The notes under the pieces: generated by a model | The model's database searches: none | The model's input: only the letters and a program-made list of their open reading frames with translations | What the model was told of the DNA's origin: nothing | DNA from: Brevibacillus antibioticus | GTDB lineage: Bacteria > Bacillota > Bacilli > Brevibacillales > Brevibacillaceae | NCBI RefSeq assembly: GCF_005217615.1 | Contig: NZ_SZNK01000001.1 | Coordinates: 3,374,501 to 3,438,500, forward strand | Direction of reading: 5' to 3' | DNA length: 64,000 bases | Position numbers and translations under genes: made by a program | Part shown: positions 8,047 to 17,563 of the stretch, piece after piece | Layout of the letters: each line of letters starts with the position of its first letter | How positions within the stretch are numbered: position 1 is the stretch's first letter

Positions 8047-9486
8047 TTATTTCCGTTTTCGTAAGGTTTCCAGTCTTTTCTGCAAGTCTGGAAAATCCTG
8101 AATGGACTGTTTCTTTTCAGCGTCCGGTGCGGATTTCTCCTGAGAGAGCTGCCACTCGACAGATGCCGGCAGCTTGTCCTGCAAGATGGCTCTACCGTTG
8201 CGTCTGACAGGGGCAGATTCCTTCTTGCCCGCTTTTGCCTTCTCGGCTGTTTGCGCCCGTTGATCCGCACGTTCGAGGATCTGCTTGACTGCCTCGTCAA
8301 CTGTCGCGATCCGCTTCGCTTTCCAGCTGTCACGAATCGTCTCCATGTACGCTTTTGGCAGCTCCATTTGCATGCTGGCTAGTGTATGGAGCAGCAGCGC
8401 ATTGACGACTTCCGGCTGCATCCCATCCGCAAATACAAGCGTTTCAGCCCGTTCCAGAAACACCTTGCTGATTCTGCCACCAACGACCTTTTCCAACAGA
8501 GTCACCGGAGATAATTGGCGACAAGCACGGATAAAGGCTTCGCTGCCGGGCTCTGGCAAGCGACCAGGTCCCCAGACATCCTCTGCCGTGTCAGTTGCAG
8601 GCGCAGTCCGGTATAGCTTGTCTTCCGTGTAGCGTTGTACCAAACGCTTGCGCAAAACTTCTCCGTCCAAACTCCGATCTGATTTGTACAGCGTCCAATC
8701 GCGTAGCTCCTGCCCCATCCCCCAGCTGTCCAGCTGATAGAAATGGCACAGGGAAAACAACAGTTCCATGCTCTTGCCTTCCAAAACTTTGACCGAGTCG
8801 GCATTATCCGGCAAGTACAGGCGCAAGGACGATACACTCAGCGAATGGTTGACTTGTGCCTCGTAGCCAGATTTCATCGGCGCTTGCGGGAAGTTGGTGT
8901 CCATCTCGGTTAAAAACTGATCCCGCTCCGATCCTTTTTTCACTTCCAGCTCCGATGGTTTCAACGACTGGAACACATCATGGAAGTCTTTCGTGACGTT
9001 TTCCACAATGGAGTATTCTTGATCCAACTGACTGCCAAGCGTATCTGCATAATGCTGGCGCAGTTGCGAATAGCGAACGTTTTCGATTTTGTTTAACAAC
9101 ATCAACGACAGTACATAGTCTGCAAAAAACTCAGCCGGACTAAGCGGCGGCTTGATCAAATACTCGTAATAATAGTCACGCTGCTGATTTTCCCTCCGGC
9201 GCACCTCGACTAGCCCGATTGCCTCCAGGCGTTCACGCGCATCCAATAGCCGATCCAGTGAAAGCGAAGTCGTCAGCATCAAACTACGATGGGTCCCCTC
9301 CGAGGAGGCACCGCTCACCTCTTGCACGCCATGGACGAGCAGTTGGTAGAGAGCGTACGATTCGACACCGATGATCGGCAAGTATAGCTGCGTAACAAAG
9401 CCCATTTCGGCAAAGCCAAGCGGTCTTGCCATCCGCACCAGATAACGATCCTTCGGCAACAATTCGTTCCAAACTAAACGACGCAT
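8047..9486 (-). CDS. dnaB: Replication initiation and membrane attachment protein DnaB
   Basis: About 479 residues, the Bacillales DnaB (not the helicase), which with DnaD and DnaI recruits the helicase to oriC and PriA-bound forks. The N-terminal winged-helix region (residues 1-120) and two DnaB/DnaD-type helical domains fit the family. The second contains TLYKSDRSLDGEVLRKRLVQ-like helices, and the C-terminus is a charged linker ending LRKRK. The ATG (MRRLVWNELLPKDRY) is preceded by AGGAAGGAAAGATCTG; an in-frame TTG 21 bases upstream lies before that site. It heads the dnaB-dnaI operon downstream of nrdR. Confidence 0.93.
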   Translation of the reverse strand: MRRLVWNELLPKDRYLVRMARPLGFAEMGFVTQLYLPIIGVESYALYQLLVHGVQEVSGASSEGTHRSLMLTTSLSLDRLLDARERLEAIGLVEVRRRENQQRDYYYEYLIKPPLSPAEFFADYVLSLMLLNKIENVRYSQLRQHYADTLGSQLDQEYSIVENVTKDFHDVFQSLKPSELEVKKGSERDQFLTEMDTNFPQAPMKSGYEAQVNHSLSVSSLRLYLPDNADSVKVLEGKSMELLFSLCHFYQLDSWGMGQELRDWTLYKSDRSLDGEVLRKRLVQRYTEDKLYRTAPATDTAEDVWGPGRLPEPGSEAFIRACRQLSPVTLLEKVVGGRISKVFLERAETLVFADGMQPEVVNALLLHTLASMQMELPKAYMETIRDSWKAKRIATVDEAVKQILERADQRAQTAEKAKAGKKESAPVRRNGRAILQDKLPASVEWQLSQEKSAPDAEKKQSIQDFPDLQKRLETLRKRK

Positions 9487-9640
9487 CAGATCTTTCCTTC
9501 CTGACAAAATTCGATTCTTTTATTATAGCACGACTACCCATTCATACGCGGAAAAATCAACTGGAAAGCCAAAGAAGCCCTGGCGGTTGGCCGCAAGAGC
9601 GTGAGAGTAAGGTTGAGCGTCTGACAGAAAAAAAGCTTAT

Positions 9641-10120
9641 CTATTCTTTTGGAAACGAGCTGTTTCGCGCTTGAGCCAATAGCTCCTCCAGCTCTTTCAT
9701 AAATACATTGATATCTTTGAATTGGCGGTATACAGAGGCGAAGCGCACATAGGCGACTTCATCGACATGGTATAAACGCTCCATGACCTTCTCCCCAACA
9801 TCATTGCTCGGGATCTCTGATTGCCCGCAGCTGCGCAATTCTTTTTCAATGTCGTTCACTACATTTTCAAGCACTTCCAACGGTACGGGACGCTTTTCGC
9901 AAGCGCGCACCAACCCACGCAATATCTTGTCTCGACTGAATTCCTCGCGTGTTCCGTCCTTTTTCACAATTAGCAAAGGTGTTTCTTCTACCATTTCAAA
10001 GGTAGTAAAACGGCGCTCGCAGGCTTCGCACTCACGGCGACGACGAATGGATTTATTATGGTTAAAAGGACGTGAATCCAGGACTCTAGTCCCATTATAT
10101 TCGCAAAATGGACAACGCAT
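9641..10120 (-). CDS. nrdR: Transcriptional repressor NrdR
   Basis: A 159-residue repressor of ribonucleotide reductase genes. It has an N-terminal zinc ribbon with Cys3, Cys6, Cys31 and Cys34 ([10 protein letters not shown] and [15 protein letters not shown]), then an ATP-cone domain (about residues 49-139) that senses ATP/dATP. It acts by binding pairs of 16-bp NrdR boxes. A correctly spaced pair lies in the nrdJ promoter about 30 kb away in this window, a ready-made target. The location upstream of dnaB is conserved in Bacillales; B. subtilis has speD between nrdR and gapB, while here an HD-GYP gene lies there. Confidence 0.96.
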   Translation of the reverse strand: MRCPFCEYNGTRVLDSRPFNHNKSIRRRRECEACERRFTTFEMVEETPLLIVKKDGTREEFSRDKILRGLVRACEKRPVPLEVLENVVNDIEKELRSCGQSEIPSNDVGEKVMERLYHVDEVAYVRFASVYRQFKDINVFMKELEELLAQARNSSFPKE

Positions 10121-10257
10121 ATCAGAATCAACTCCAATACTGACAATACTTGTCTACAGTGTCCCTCATATTCCTGTCAGAAGTCAAGTCAATCCTTGTA
10201 CCTATTTAAAGGATAAGTCGAATGGAGTACAATTATGATACTGTTGGAGGGATAGTC

Positions 10258-11391
10258 ATGCGTTTAGTATCTTTAAAACACCTACAGCCTGGAATGAAAT
10301 TGGGACGTACAGTCTTCACAGAAGATGGAAAGGTACTGCTTGGAACCGGTATGCTCTTAACGGAACGACTGATTTCCGGATTAGAACGAACTCGTGTCGA
10401 TGCGGTGTATATCGATGATCCCCGTACCAATGACATCGTTGTAGAAGAAGTGATTCGCCCACAAACTAGACAAGTAGCTGTGGAAGCCATCGAGAAGACG
10501 ATCAAGCAAATTACAAACTCAAACAAGCTGGCCCGGAAAATTTCCTTAAAAGAAATGGGCCTTCATTTTCAACGTGCCTTTAGTTCAATTTTGGACGACC
10601 TGATGCAAAACAAGCAAATGGTTGGACATTTGACGACGATCTCTTCTCATTCGCCATCTTTATACCATCATTCCGTGAATGTGGCCGTGCTGGCGACTGC
10701 TGTAGGCATGTCTCTGGGCTACAATCGTACACAGCTCATAAACCTAGGGGTAGGAGCTATGCTGCACGATATCGGCAAAGTGAACCTGCCTGAAGAGCTG
10801 TTGCAAAAAACAGAGCGTTGGACAGACGAAGAGAAGGAAATCGCCAAACAGCACACGATGCTTGGCTTTGATTTGTTGCGAAAGCAGCATGACATCTCGC
10901 TTTTGTCAGCACACGTCTGCTTGCAACACCATGAACGGCTAAATGGAAGCGGCTATCCACAGGGTTTATCCGGCAAGCAAATTCACGAATTCGCGCAAAT
11001 CGTCGGTCTCTGTGATATTTATGATTCGTTGACTTCCCCACGTCCATGGCGCAAGCGGTACATGCCTCAGGATGCTGTCGAGTACCTGCTAGGCGCTGGC
11101 GGCACGCTGTTTGAGCATCATCTGGTAAATGCCTTCATCAAGCACATTGCTATCTTCCCGATTGGAAGCAGCGTCGTTTTGAATACCGGAGAAATCGGGG
11201 TAGTGAGTCGGGTTGATCCGGATTATTCGCATCGCCCTACTGTACGTGTGTTAAAAGACGGCCGAGGAAACGATGTTCCTAGCCCTTATGACCTCGATCT
11301 CAAAGCGAACATCCGACTGTTTATTGTCGGCTTTGAAGATGATGATCTGTTTAACGTGAACTCATTAGAAGAACCTACTACCTCATCGTAA
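10258..11391 (+). CDS. HD-GYP domain protein (candidate c-di-GMP phosphodiesterase)
   Basis: A 377-residue protein starting MRLVSLKHLQPGMKL, an N-terminal region common in Bacillales HD-GYP proteins, followed by an HD-GYP domain from about residue 135. Motifs seen are HHSVNVAVLA, MLHDIGKVNLPEEL, HTMLGFDLL, LQHHERLNGSGYPQGL and CDIYDSLTSPRPWR. The HD pair, GYP motif and later histidines are present, so hydrolysis of c-di-GMP is plausible though not proven. I chose the ATG after TTGGAGGGATAGTC rather than one 36 bases upstream without a site. It is transcribed opposite to nrdR and converges on gapB through a shared terminator. Confidence 0.88.
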   Translation: MRLVSLKHLQPGMKLGRTVFTEDGKVLLGTGMLLTERLISGLERTRVDAVYIDDPRTNDIVVEEVIRPQTRQVAVEAIEKTIKQITNSNKLARKISLKEMGLHFQRAFSSILDDLMQNKQMVGHLTTISSHSPSLYHHSVNVAVLATAVGMSLGYNRTQLINLGVGAMLHDIGKVNLPEELLQKTERWTDEEKEIAKQHTMLGFDLLRKQHDISLLSAHVCLQHHERLNGSGYPQGLSGKQIHEFAQIVGLCDIYDSLTSPRPWRKRYMPQDAVEYLLGAGGTLFEHHLVNAFIKHIAIFPIGSSVVLNTGEIGVVSRVDPDYSHRPTVRVLKDGRGNDVPSPYDLDLKANIRLFIVGFEDDDLFNVNSLEEPTTSS

Positions 11392-11405
11392 ATACGAAGC
11401 AACCA

Positions 11406-11443
11406 AAAACCCCTTTGCTCGAAATCAGCAAAGGGGTTTTGTT
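11406..11443. terminator. Bidirectional terminator between HD-GYP gene and gapB
   Basis: AAAACCCCTTTGC and GCAAAGGGGTTTT form a 13-bp perfect stem with A-rich and T-rich flanks, placed between the convergent gene ends. Confidence 0.9.
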
Positions 11444-11451
11444 TATGCTGC

Positions 11452-12498
11452 TTATTTTACACCAACGGCAGCTGCTTCTTTTGTTGCCGCTTGATTGTGC
11501 TGCTCGGATACGTGGCGAACCAGATCTACGACACGGCAGGAGTAGCCCCACTCGTTATCGTACCAAGCGATTACTTTTACTTGATTGTCTCCCATTACCA
11601 TCGTAGACAGACCATCGATGATCGAGGAGTGATCGTTGCCATTGAAATCGCTGGATACGAGCGGCTCGTCGCAGAACTCGAGGTAGCCTTTCATGCTGCC
11701 TTCGCTCGCTTCACGCAGGACACGGTTTACTTCGTCCAATGTAACTGGCTTCTTCGTATTAACCACCAAGTCTACTACGGAAACGTTTGGAGTCGGTACG
11801 CGCAAGGAAAAACCATTTAGCTTGCCATTCAATTCTGGCAAAACGATTCCTACTGCACGAGCAGCTCCTGTCGTCGTTGGAATGATGGACTCGCTAGCTG
11901 CACGTGCACGACGCAGGTCTTTATGCGGATTGTCGAGATTCACCTGATCGTTTGTAAACGAGTGAATGGTAGTCATGAGACCTTGTTCGATACCGAATGC
12001 ATCGTTGAGCACTTTTGCCACAGGTGCGAGACAGTTGGTTGTGCAGGAAGCATTGGAGATAATGTGGTGATTGGCATGGTCATAGGTGCCTTCATTTACA
12101 CCCATCACGATCGTCACGTCTTCTTCTTTCGCTGGTGCTGTAATCACAACTTTTTTCGCACCGCTTTGCAGGTGCTTGCCAGCGCCTTCGCGATTGTTGA
12201 ACTTGCCTGTAGCTTCTACGACGATCTCAACTCCGAGGTCACCCCAAGGCAGCTTCAGCGGATCACGGTCAGACAGGACAACCGTTGCTTTTCCATCTAC
12301 GATAATCTTGTTGTCTTGGACTTCCACTTTATTTTGCAGGCGTCCGTGGATCGTGTCATATTTCAACAAATGAGCAAGCGTCTCCGCAGGATAGCTGGCG
12401 TTGATTGCAACGATTTCAATATTGGGGTCCTGAATAGCGCGGCGGAATACCATGCGGCCAATACGTCCGAAACCATTAATACCGATTTTAATTGTCAT
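11452..12498 (-). CDS. gapB: Glyceraldehyde-3-phosphate dehydrogenase, gluconeogenic type
   Basis: A 348-residue GAPDH. The Rossmann start is IKIGINGFGRIGRMVFR and the catalytic cysteine sits in SNASCTTNCLAPV. The cofactor-site segment reads VAINASYPAETLAH. The NASYP sequence in place of the usual NDL(T/F) is typical of Bacillus GapB, which prefers NADP and works in gluconeogenesis. Gene position beside dnaB-nrdR supports gapB over gapA. The ATG is preceded by AAAGGGGTTTCTATAT; a longer in-frame extension upstream has no such site. A sigma-A promoter lies 50 bases upstream. The C-terminal extension rich in Ala (after residue 335) is slightly longer than in B. subtilis. Confidence 0.92.
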   Translation of the reverse strand: MTIKIGINGFGRIGRMVFRRAIQDPNIEIVAINASYPAETLAHLLKYDTIHGRLQNKVEVQDNKIIVDGKATVVLSDRDPLKLPWGDLGVEIVVEATGKFNNREGAGKHLQSGAKKVVITAPAKEEDVTIVMGVNEGTYDHANHHIISNASCTTNCLAPVAKVLNDAFGIEQGLMTTIHSFTNDQVNLDNPHKDLRRARAASESIIPTTTGAARAVGIVLPELNGKLNGFSLRVPTPNVSVVDLVVNTKKPVTLDEVNRVLREASEGSMKGYLEFCDEPLVSSDFNGNDHSSIIDGLSTMVMGDNQVKVIAWYDNEWGYSCRVVDLVRHVSEQHNQAATKEAAAVGVK

Positions 12499-12544
12499 AT
12501 ATAGAAACCCCTTTCGAATTGAGTTACGCTTATCTGATACTTTT

Positions 12545-12572
12545 ATTATAATAAGTATGACACAATTATCAA
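12545..12572 (-). promoter_or_regulatory. gapB promoter
   Basis: The minus strand reads TTGATA, a 16-base spacer and TATAAT, ending 47 bases upstream of the gapB start codon. Confidence 0.65.
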
Positions 12573-12617
12573 TGTGTTTTACTGAAAAATAAATATTTGG
12601 ACGATTTACCCTACCCA

Positions 12618-12668
12618 AAAAAAGAGGAAAAAGCCGCTCTCTTATCCGTAAGAGAAGCGGCTTTTCAT
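12618..12668 (-). terminator. Terminator of the polA-mutM-coaE-transglycosylase operon
   Basis: A long stem, AAGCCGCTTCTCTTA with TAAGAGAGCGGCTT around a short loop, lies just past the transglycosylase stop and is followed by T-rich sequence on the minus strand. Confidence 0.85.
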
Positions 12669-12673
12669 GATTT

Positions 12674-13237
12674 TTAACGTAATTGAAAGTCGTATATATT
12701 TTTGTAACGATCATGATAATAAAGCACTCGCTGGACATATTGACGGGTCTCCCCATATGGAATGCCCTCAATCGTCTCTCGAGTTCCGTTCCATTCCTCA
12801 CTCGAGAGCCATCCGTTTACTTTGCCCGGACCAGCGTTGTAGGCTGCAATAACTTTGACAATATCCCCATCATAACGGGACATCAAAAAATCGAGATACC
12901 ATGTCCCTATCTCGATGTTCATGACAGGGTCGTACAAGTATTGACTGTCCTTTGGACGGAAGCCTGCCTCCTTGACGATCCACTGTGCTGTTTCCGGCAT
13001 GATTTGCATGAGCCCGACCGCACCTTTTTTTGAAACGCGATCTGTCGCAAACCCACTCTCGGAACGAATGACGGCCAATACCAAATGAGGGTCCACCTTA
13101 TATTTCAGTGCAGCCGTCACAATCTGTTGCTCATATTTGATCGGGTACATCCATTTCCACACCAATGGCGTGTTTAGCAGCAAAAATACACTCGCCAAAA
13201 CGAGTAGTATCCATGCTGCACGTTTACCAAACCTCAT
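12674..13237 (-). CDS. Lytic transglycosylase, SLT domain
   Basis: A 187-residue membrane-anchored or secreted enzyme that cleaves peptidoglycan glycan strands to 1,6-anhydro products. It has an N-terminal hydrophobic segment (residues 8-28) and then an SLT fold with catalytic glutamate in VIRSESGFATDRVS. Family motifs follow: GAVGLMQIMPETAQW, YDPVMNIEIGTWYL, IAAYNAGPG and YVQRVLYYHDRYK. The start overlaps the coaE stop as ATGA, so it is translationally coupled to coaE and ends the polA operon. Confidence 0.93.
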   Translation of the reverse strand: MRFGKRAAWILLVLASVFLLLNTPLVWKWMYPIKYEQQIVTAALKYKVDPHLVLAVIRSESGFATDRVSKKGAVGLMQIMPETAQWIVKEAGFRPKDSQYLYDPVMNIEIGTWYLDFLMSRYDGDIVKVIAAYNAGPGKVNGWLSSEEWNGTRETIEGIPYGETRQYVQRVLYYHDRYKNIYDFQLR

Positions 13238-13836
13238 GATTGACGCTCCGATCGAATCGCGGCTAATACCGCCTCCACTTGACGCTCGGTTTCTTCACGC
13301 GAACCAGAATTATCGATCAAAAAGTCTGCGCCCTGCTTCTTCTGATCAATGGGAAACTGTGCCCGCAGTCTTTTTCGTGCTTGTTCTTCTTCCAATTCGT
13401 CGCGCTCCAGCATTCTCGCCAATTGCATCTCGTAGGGCGCATAGACGACCACGATTTTTTCTACCATATGCGTAAGCTTGCTCTCATACAGCAGAGGAAT
13501 GTCCATGAGTACGATCTCGGCTCCATTCGCTTCCGCTGCTTCGGCCTCTTCCCGCATAACGCGGCGTACCTCGGGATGGACGATGGCGTTCAGCTTTTGA
13601 CGCTCGGACTCGTCCGAAAACACGATCTCACCTAGTTTTTTCCGATCAATTTGACCATCTTCCAATAGGATTTCTCTTCCAAAATGGCGCACGATCGCTT
13701 CATAGGCTACTTTCCCTGGTTCTACGACCTCTCTGGCGATTTGGTCAGCGTCAATGACAGGAATTCCACGCTCTCGAAGCATACCTGTCACCGTGCTTTT
13801 CCCAGTGGCAATTCCGCCTGTTAACCCTAGTATCAT
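13234..13836 (-). CDS. coaE: Dephospho-CoA kinase
   Basis: About 200 residues; catalyses the last step of coenzyme A synthesis, ATP-dependent 3'-phosphorylation of dephospho-CoA. It has the P-loop GLTGGIATGKSTV at the N-terminus, DADQIARE, the lid region RDELEEEQARKRLRAQ and FLIDNSG near the end. I prefer the ATG that gives MILGLTGG because GGAGGAGG sits six bases before it; an ATG six bases upstream lies directly against that site. It sits between mutM and the transglycosylase gene. The ytaF gene found here in B. subtilis is absent. Confidence 0.96.
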   Translation of the reverse strand: MILGLTGGIATGKSTVTGMLRERGIPVIDADQIAREVVEPGKVAYEAIVRHFGREILLEDGQIDRKKLGEIVFSDESERQKLNAIVHPEVRRVMREEAEAAEANGAEIVLMDIPLLYESKLTHMVEKIVVVYAPYEMQLARMLERDELEEEQARKRLRAQFPIDQKKQGADFLIDNSGSREETERQVEAVLAAIRSERQS

Positions 13837-13894
13837 GCCCATCCTCCTCCCTTGGTCGAACTGTTTTAACTGCTTTGTGAAAAACTTCTCAAAG

Positions 13895-14725
13895 TTACTG
13901 GTTCTTTTGGCAGTCCGGGCAAATATGCGTCCCTCTGCCGCCGACTACAAACCGAATAATTTCGGCCCCGCACTTCGTACACGCCTCATCTTTTCGTCCA
14001 TACACTAATAAAGATTGCTGGAACATTCCCATCTCGCCCTGTCCGTTCACATATGACTTGATGGAGCTACCACCTTGTTCTACCGCTTCTTGCAAAGTGG
14101 AGACGATGCTTTCGTGCAGTCGGATAACTTCTTTATCTGTCAGCTTTCCTGCTGGTTTCTCCGGATGAATGCCTGCTTTAAAGAGTGACTCGTCCACATA
14201 AATATTCCCCAGCCCTACAATACATTCCTGGTTTAGGAGAAGCGGCTTAATTTTTGTTGACCGTCCTTTTAACAATTTCCCCAAAACCTCAGGAGTAAAA
14301 CTCTTATCTAGTGGTTCTACCCCCAGTTTGGCCAAAGGTCCGACGGTTGTTTCCTTCCCCTTAGGGAACAGATCCATCGTCCCGAACTGGCGAACATCCC
14401 GATAACGCAGCTCCGTTCCGTCCGTAAAATGGAAGACGACATGGGTATGCTTCTCAACGGGATCATCCGCCTGATACACGCCATAGCGCCCTTCCATTCG
14501 CAGATGGGACACGAGCACGTCCTCGTTTAAGAAAAACTGAATGAATTTTGCTCGCCGTTGGATATCCTGGATGGTTTGTCCCACCAAGAGAGATTTGAAA
14601 GCTTCCACGTCATCTGGCTGCCGCACAATACGCGCCAAATGAACACTTACTCTCTCAATCGTTTTTCCCATAACCAAGCCACGCAGAGTCCGTACGACGG
14701 TTTCTACCTCCGGCAATTCTGGCAT
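13895..14725 (-). CDS. mutM: Formamidopyrimidine-DNA glycosylase
   Basis: A 276-residue base-excision repair enzyme removing 8-oxoguanine and formamidopyrimidines with AP-lyase activity. The N-terminus PELPEVETV gives the catalytic Pro (after Met removal) and Glu. A catalytic lysine region, the helix-two-turn-helix (LGNIYVDESLFKAGIHP) and a C-terminal zinc finger (CTKCGAEI...CPDCQ) are all intact. GGAGGAGGGCAT precedes the ATG. It lies 48 bases downstream of polA, the conserved polA-mutM-coaE arrangement. Confidence 0.97.
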   Translation of the reverse strand: MPELPEVETVVRTLRGLVMGKTIERVSVHLARIVRQPDDVEAFKSLLVGQTIQDIQRRAKFIQFFLNEDVLVSHLRMEGRYGVYQADDPVEKHTHVVFHFTDGTELRYRDVRQFGTMDLFPKGKETTVGPLAKLGVEPLDKSFTPEVLGKLLKGRSTKIKPLLLNQECIVGLGNIYVDESLFKAGIHPEKPAGKLTDKEVIRLHESIVSTLQEAVEQGGSSIKSYVNGQGEMGMFQQSLLVYGRKDEACTKCGAEIIRFVVGGRGTHICPDCQKNQ

Positions 14726-14773
14726 ATGCCCTCCTCCTCTCGCTGTCTATTCATCTTTATGTTCTAGGCATGT

Positions 14774-17422
14774 CTACTTCGCATCGTACCAGGTTCGTCC
14801 GTCACTCACGTCCACCTTGAGCGGCACGTTGAGGGACAGCGCACTCTCCATCACTTCTGGCACCAGCTGGCGCATGACCTCAAGCTCATTTTCTGGCACT
14901 TCAAATACAAGCTCATCGTGCACCTGCAAAAGCATGCGGCTATCGAGACCTTTCTCCTCGATTGCCTCCTGCATGCGAATCATCGCGAGCTTGATCACAT
15001 CGGCAGCAGTACCTTGGATCGGCGTGTTCATCGCAGTACGCTCAGCAAACGAACGCAGGTTAAAGTTGCTGCTGCGAATATCAGGCAGGTAGCGGCGGCG
15101 GTTCAACAAGGTCGTCACATGGCCATCCGCCTTCGCCTGTTGAACAATCTCGTCCATCCAGCGCTTCACACCGGAGAAGACATCAAAGTAGCGCTCAATA
15201 AAGTCCCCAGCTTCTTTACGGGTAATATTGAGGTTTTGCGATAAACCATAATCGCTGATGCCGTATACGATCCCGAAGTTGACCGCTTTGGCCTGACGGC
15301 GCATTAGCGAGGTCACTTCTTCCTCACTCACACCAAATACGTCCATGGCGGTGCGAGTATGAATATCCATTCCTTTTTGAAAGGCGTCAATCAAGTTTTC
15401 GTCTTGCGAAATATGGGCCAAAATCCGCAGCTCAATCTGGGAATAGTCGGCCGCCAGCATGTACCAGCCGTCCTCTGACGGGATAAACGCCTCACGAATC
15501 TTGCGTCCTTCTTCCATGCGGATCGGGATGTTTTGCAGATTCGGGTCCGTACTGGACAGGCGCCCTGTCGCCGTAGTCGCTTGGTTGTAAAGCGTATGCA
15601 CCTTACTCGTCTTCGTATGGATTTCCTTGGTCAAGCCCTCAATATACGTAGAACGAAGCTTGCCGAGCTGACGGAAGGTCAGGATCGCATCGATGATCGG
15701 ATGATACGGGGCTAGCTTCTCTAATACATCCGCACTCGTAGAAGGCCCGGTTTTGGTCTTTTTCAATACTGGCAGAGACAAGCGATCAAACAAAATTTCA
15801 CCCAATTGCTTCGGCGAGTTGATGTTGAATGCCCCACCCGCCAGCTCGTAAATTTGATCTGTCAGAGCTGCGAGCTTTTTATCCAAGTCTTCCCCCATTT
15901 GCACAAGGCGCTCACTATTTACCTTCACGCCTTGCTTTTCCATGAGAGCCAATACCATACTCAGCGGGGCTTCCAATTCGCCGAGCAGCTTTTCCATTTC
16001 GTTCTCCGCCAACTGCTCGCGCAATACAGGCACGCTCTGCCAGATGGCTGCCGCTTTATGCGCCACATGCTCGCTAAGCACGTCCATTTCAGGAACAAGG
16101 CGCTTGGCACCCTTGCCGTACACCTCTTCATCTGACAATACCCGTGTCTGTGCGTATTGTGCCGCAATGCTATCCAAGGTCGGGTTGCTCTCAGCCGCAT
16201 TCAGCAGGTAAGAAGCGAGGTATACATCAAAGCTGATACCTTTTATCGCAAAATCATGCCAAGCGAGTCCAACTGTGTCTCGCTTGCCGTCAAATACCCA
16301 TTTCTCCTTCGCCGGGTCTGCCAGCCACTCACAGAGCACCTGCCACTCCTTGGCTACGTCCCACGGAACGAACATCACCGTATCTTCCGCAGCCAGCCCA
16401 ACTCCGAGGAATGGCGCATGATGATAGTTTTCCCCGTCCATTTCGATGTAAAGAGCCATTGGCGAAGTCAGCTTGGACTCGTACGCCGCTTTGTTTTCCT
16501 CTGAAATCATCTCAAACGAAAATGGCTTGGCGTCTGCTTGTTCGCTTCCAGCTGCTGGCTGTGCCACTTTGATCTTGGACAAGAGCGATTTGAACTCCAT
16601 CTTTTTAAAGAACTCGCTGAGAGGTACACCATCATAACCTTCATAGCCAGTCTCTTGCACATCCAGCTCCACAGGCGCTTCACGCAAAATGGTTGCCAAT
16701 GCTTTACTCATGTTCGCCTTGTCTACATTCTCACGCAGGTTCTCTTGCAGTTTTTTGCCTGATACTTTATCGATGTTTTCCAGTACTTGCTCGACAGAGC
16801 CGTATTCGTGCAGTAGCTTTAGAGCTGTTTTCTCTCCGACCCCAGGGACACCTGGAATGTTGTCGGACGAATCGCCCATCAAGCCTTTCAAATCAATTAT
16901 TTGCAGCGGCTTAAGGCCGTACTTTTCATGAATTTCTTTCGGAGTGTACAGCTCGATTTCGCTGACTCCCTTGCGTGTCAAAGCGACGGATACCTGCTCG
17001 GACACGAGCTGCAGCATATCTTTATCTCCGGTAATGACCGTCGTTTTCCAAGCTTGCTCATCTGCCTGCTTCGTCAACGTACCGATAATGTCATCCGCCT
17101 CGTAGCCTTCCAGCTCGAAGCGTTTGATTGAGAAGGCATCCAACAGCTCCCGAATCAGTGGAAACTGTTCAGACAGCTCCGGCGGAGTTTTGCTGCGTCC
17201 CCCTTTGTACTCTGCATACTCGCTATGGCGAAACACGACTTTTCCCGCGTCAAAAGCAACCATGATATGCGTCGGCTTCATTTCCTCCAACACTTTTAAC
17301 AGCATAGTCGTAAAGCCCAGCACTGCGTTCGTATGCAGTCCTGCCGATGTGGACAACAAAGGGAGCGCATAAAACGCCCGGTTCGCAACACTGTTTCCAT
17401 CAATCAACACAAAATGACTCAA
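14774..17422 (-). CDS. polA: DNA polymerase I
   Basis: An 882-residue family A polymerase for gap filling and Okazaki-fragment maturation. Residues 1-290 form the 5'-3' exonuclease (LIDGNSVANRAFYALP, EYKGGRSKTP, ITGDKDMLQLV, GVPGVGEKTA). The middle domain has the 3'-5' exonuclease fold but lacks recognisable catalytic acidic motifs, as in other Bacillus PolA proteins. The polymerase domain carries DYSQIELRILAHIS (motif A), RRQAKAVNFGIVYGISDYGL (motif B) and QVHDELVFEVP (motif C). The start is TTG, preceded by GAGAGGGG at nine bases. It is the first gene of the polA-mutM-coaE-transglycosylase operon. Confidence 0.97.
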   Translation of the reverse strand: MSHFVLIDGNSVANRAFYALPLLSTSAGLHTNAVLGFTTMLLKVLEEMKPTHIMVAFDAGKVVFRHSEYAEYKGGRSKTPPELSEQFPLIRELLDAFSIKRFELEGYEADDIIGTLTKQADEQAWKTTVITGDKDMLQLVSEQVSVALTRKGVSEIELYTPKEIHEKYGLKPLQIIDLKGLMGDSSDNIPGVPGVGEKTALKLLHEYGSVEQVLENIDKVSGKKLQENLRENVDKANMSKALATILREAPVELDVQETGYEGYDGVPLSEFFKKMEFKSLLSKIKVAQPAAGSEQADAKPFSFEMISEENKAAYESKLTSPMALYIEMDGENYHHAPFLGVGLAAEDTVMFVPWDVAKEWQVLCEWLADPAKEKWVFDGKRDTVGLAWHDFAIKGISFDVYLASYLLNAAESNPTLDSIAAQYAQTRVLSDEEVYGKGAKRLVPEMDVLSEHVAHKAAAIWQSVPVLREQLAENEMEKLLGELEAPLSMVLALMEKQGVKVNSERLVQMGEDLDKKLAALTDQIYELAGGAFNINSPKQLGEILFDRLSLPVLKKTKTGPSTSADVLEKLAPYHPIIDAILTFRQLGKLRSTYIEGLTKEIHTKTSKVHTLYNQATTATGRLSSTDPNLQNIPIRMEEGRKIREAFIPSEDGWYMLAADYSQIELRILAHISQDENLIDAFQKGMDIHTRTAMDVFGVSEEEVTSLMRRQAKAVNFGIVYGISDYGLSQNLNITRKEAGDFIERYFDVFSGVKRWMDEIVQQAKADGHVTTLLNRRRYLPDIRSSNFNLRSFAERTAMNTPIQGTAADVIKLAMIRMQEAIEEKGLDSRMLLQVHDELVFEVPENELEVMRQLVPEVMESALSLNVPLKVDVSDGRTWYDAK

Positions 17423-17563
17423 GGAATTCGACCCCTCTCGTTACAAAACTACTATCTTTAATCGTAACATAGGGCAAACATCAAAGCCAAGCCGTAGATA
17501 TGACGGGTAAAGCACAAGATGATTGAACAGACTATGAAAAAAATGGACAAGGAAGGTGATCTT

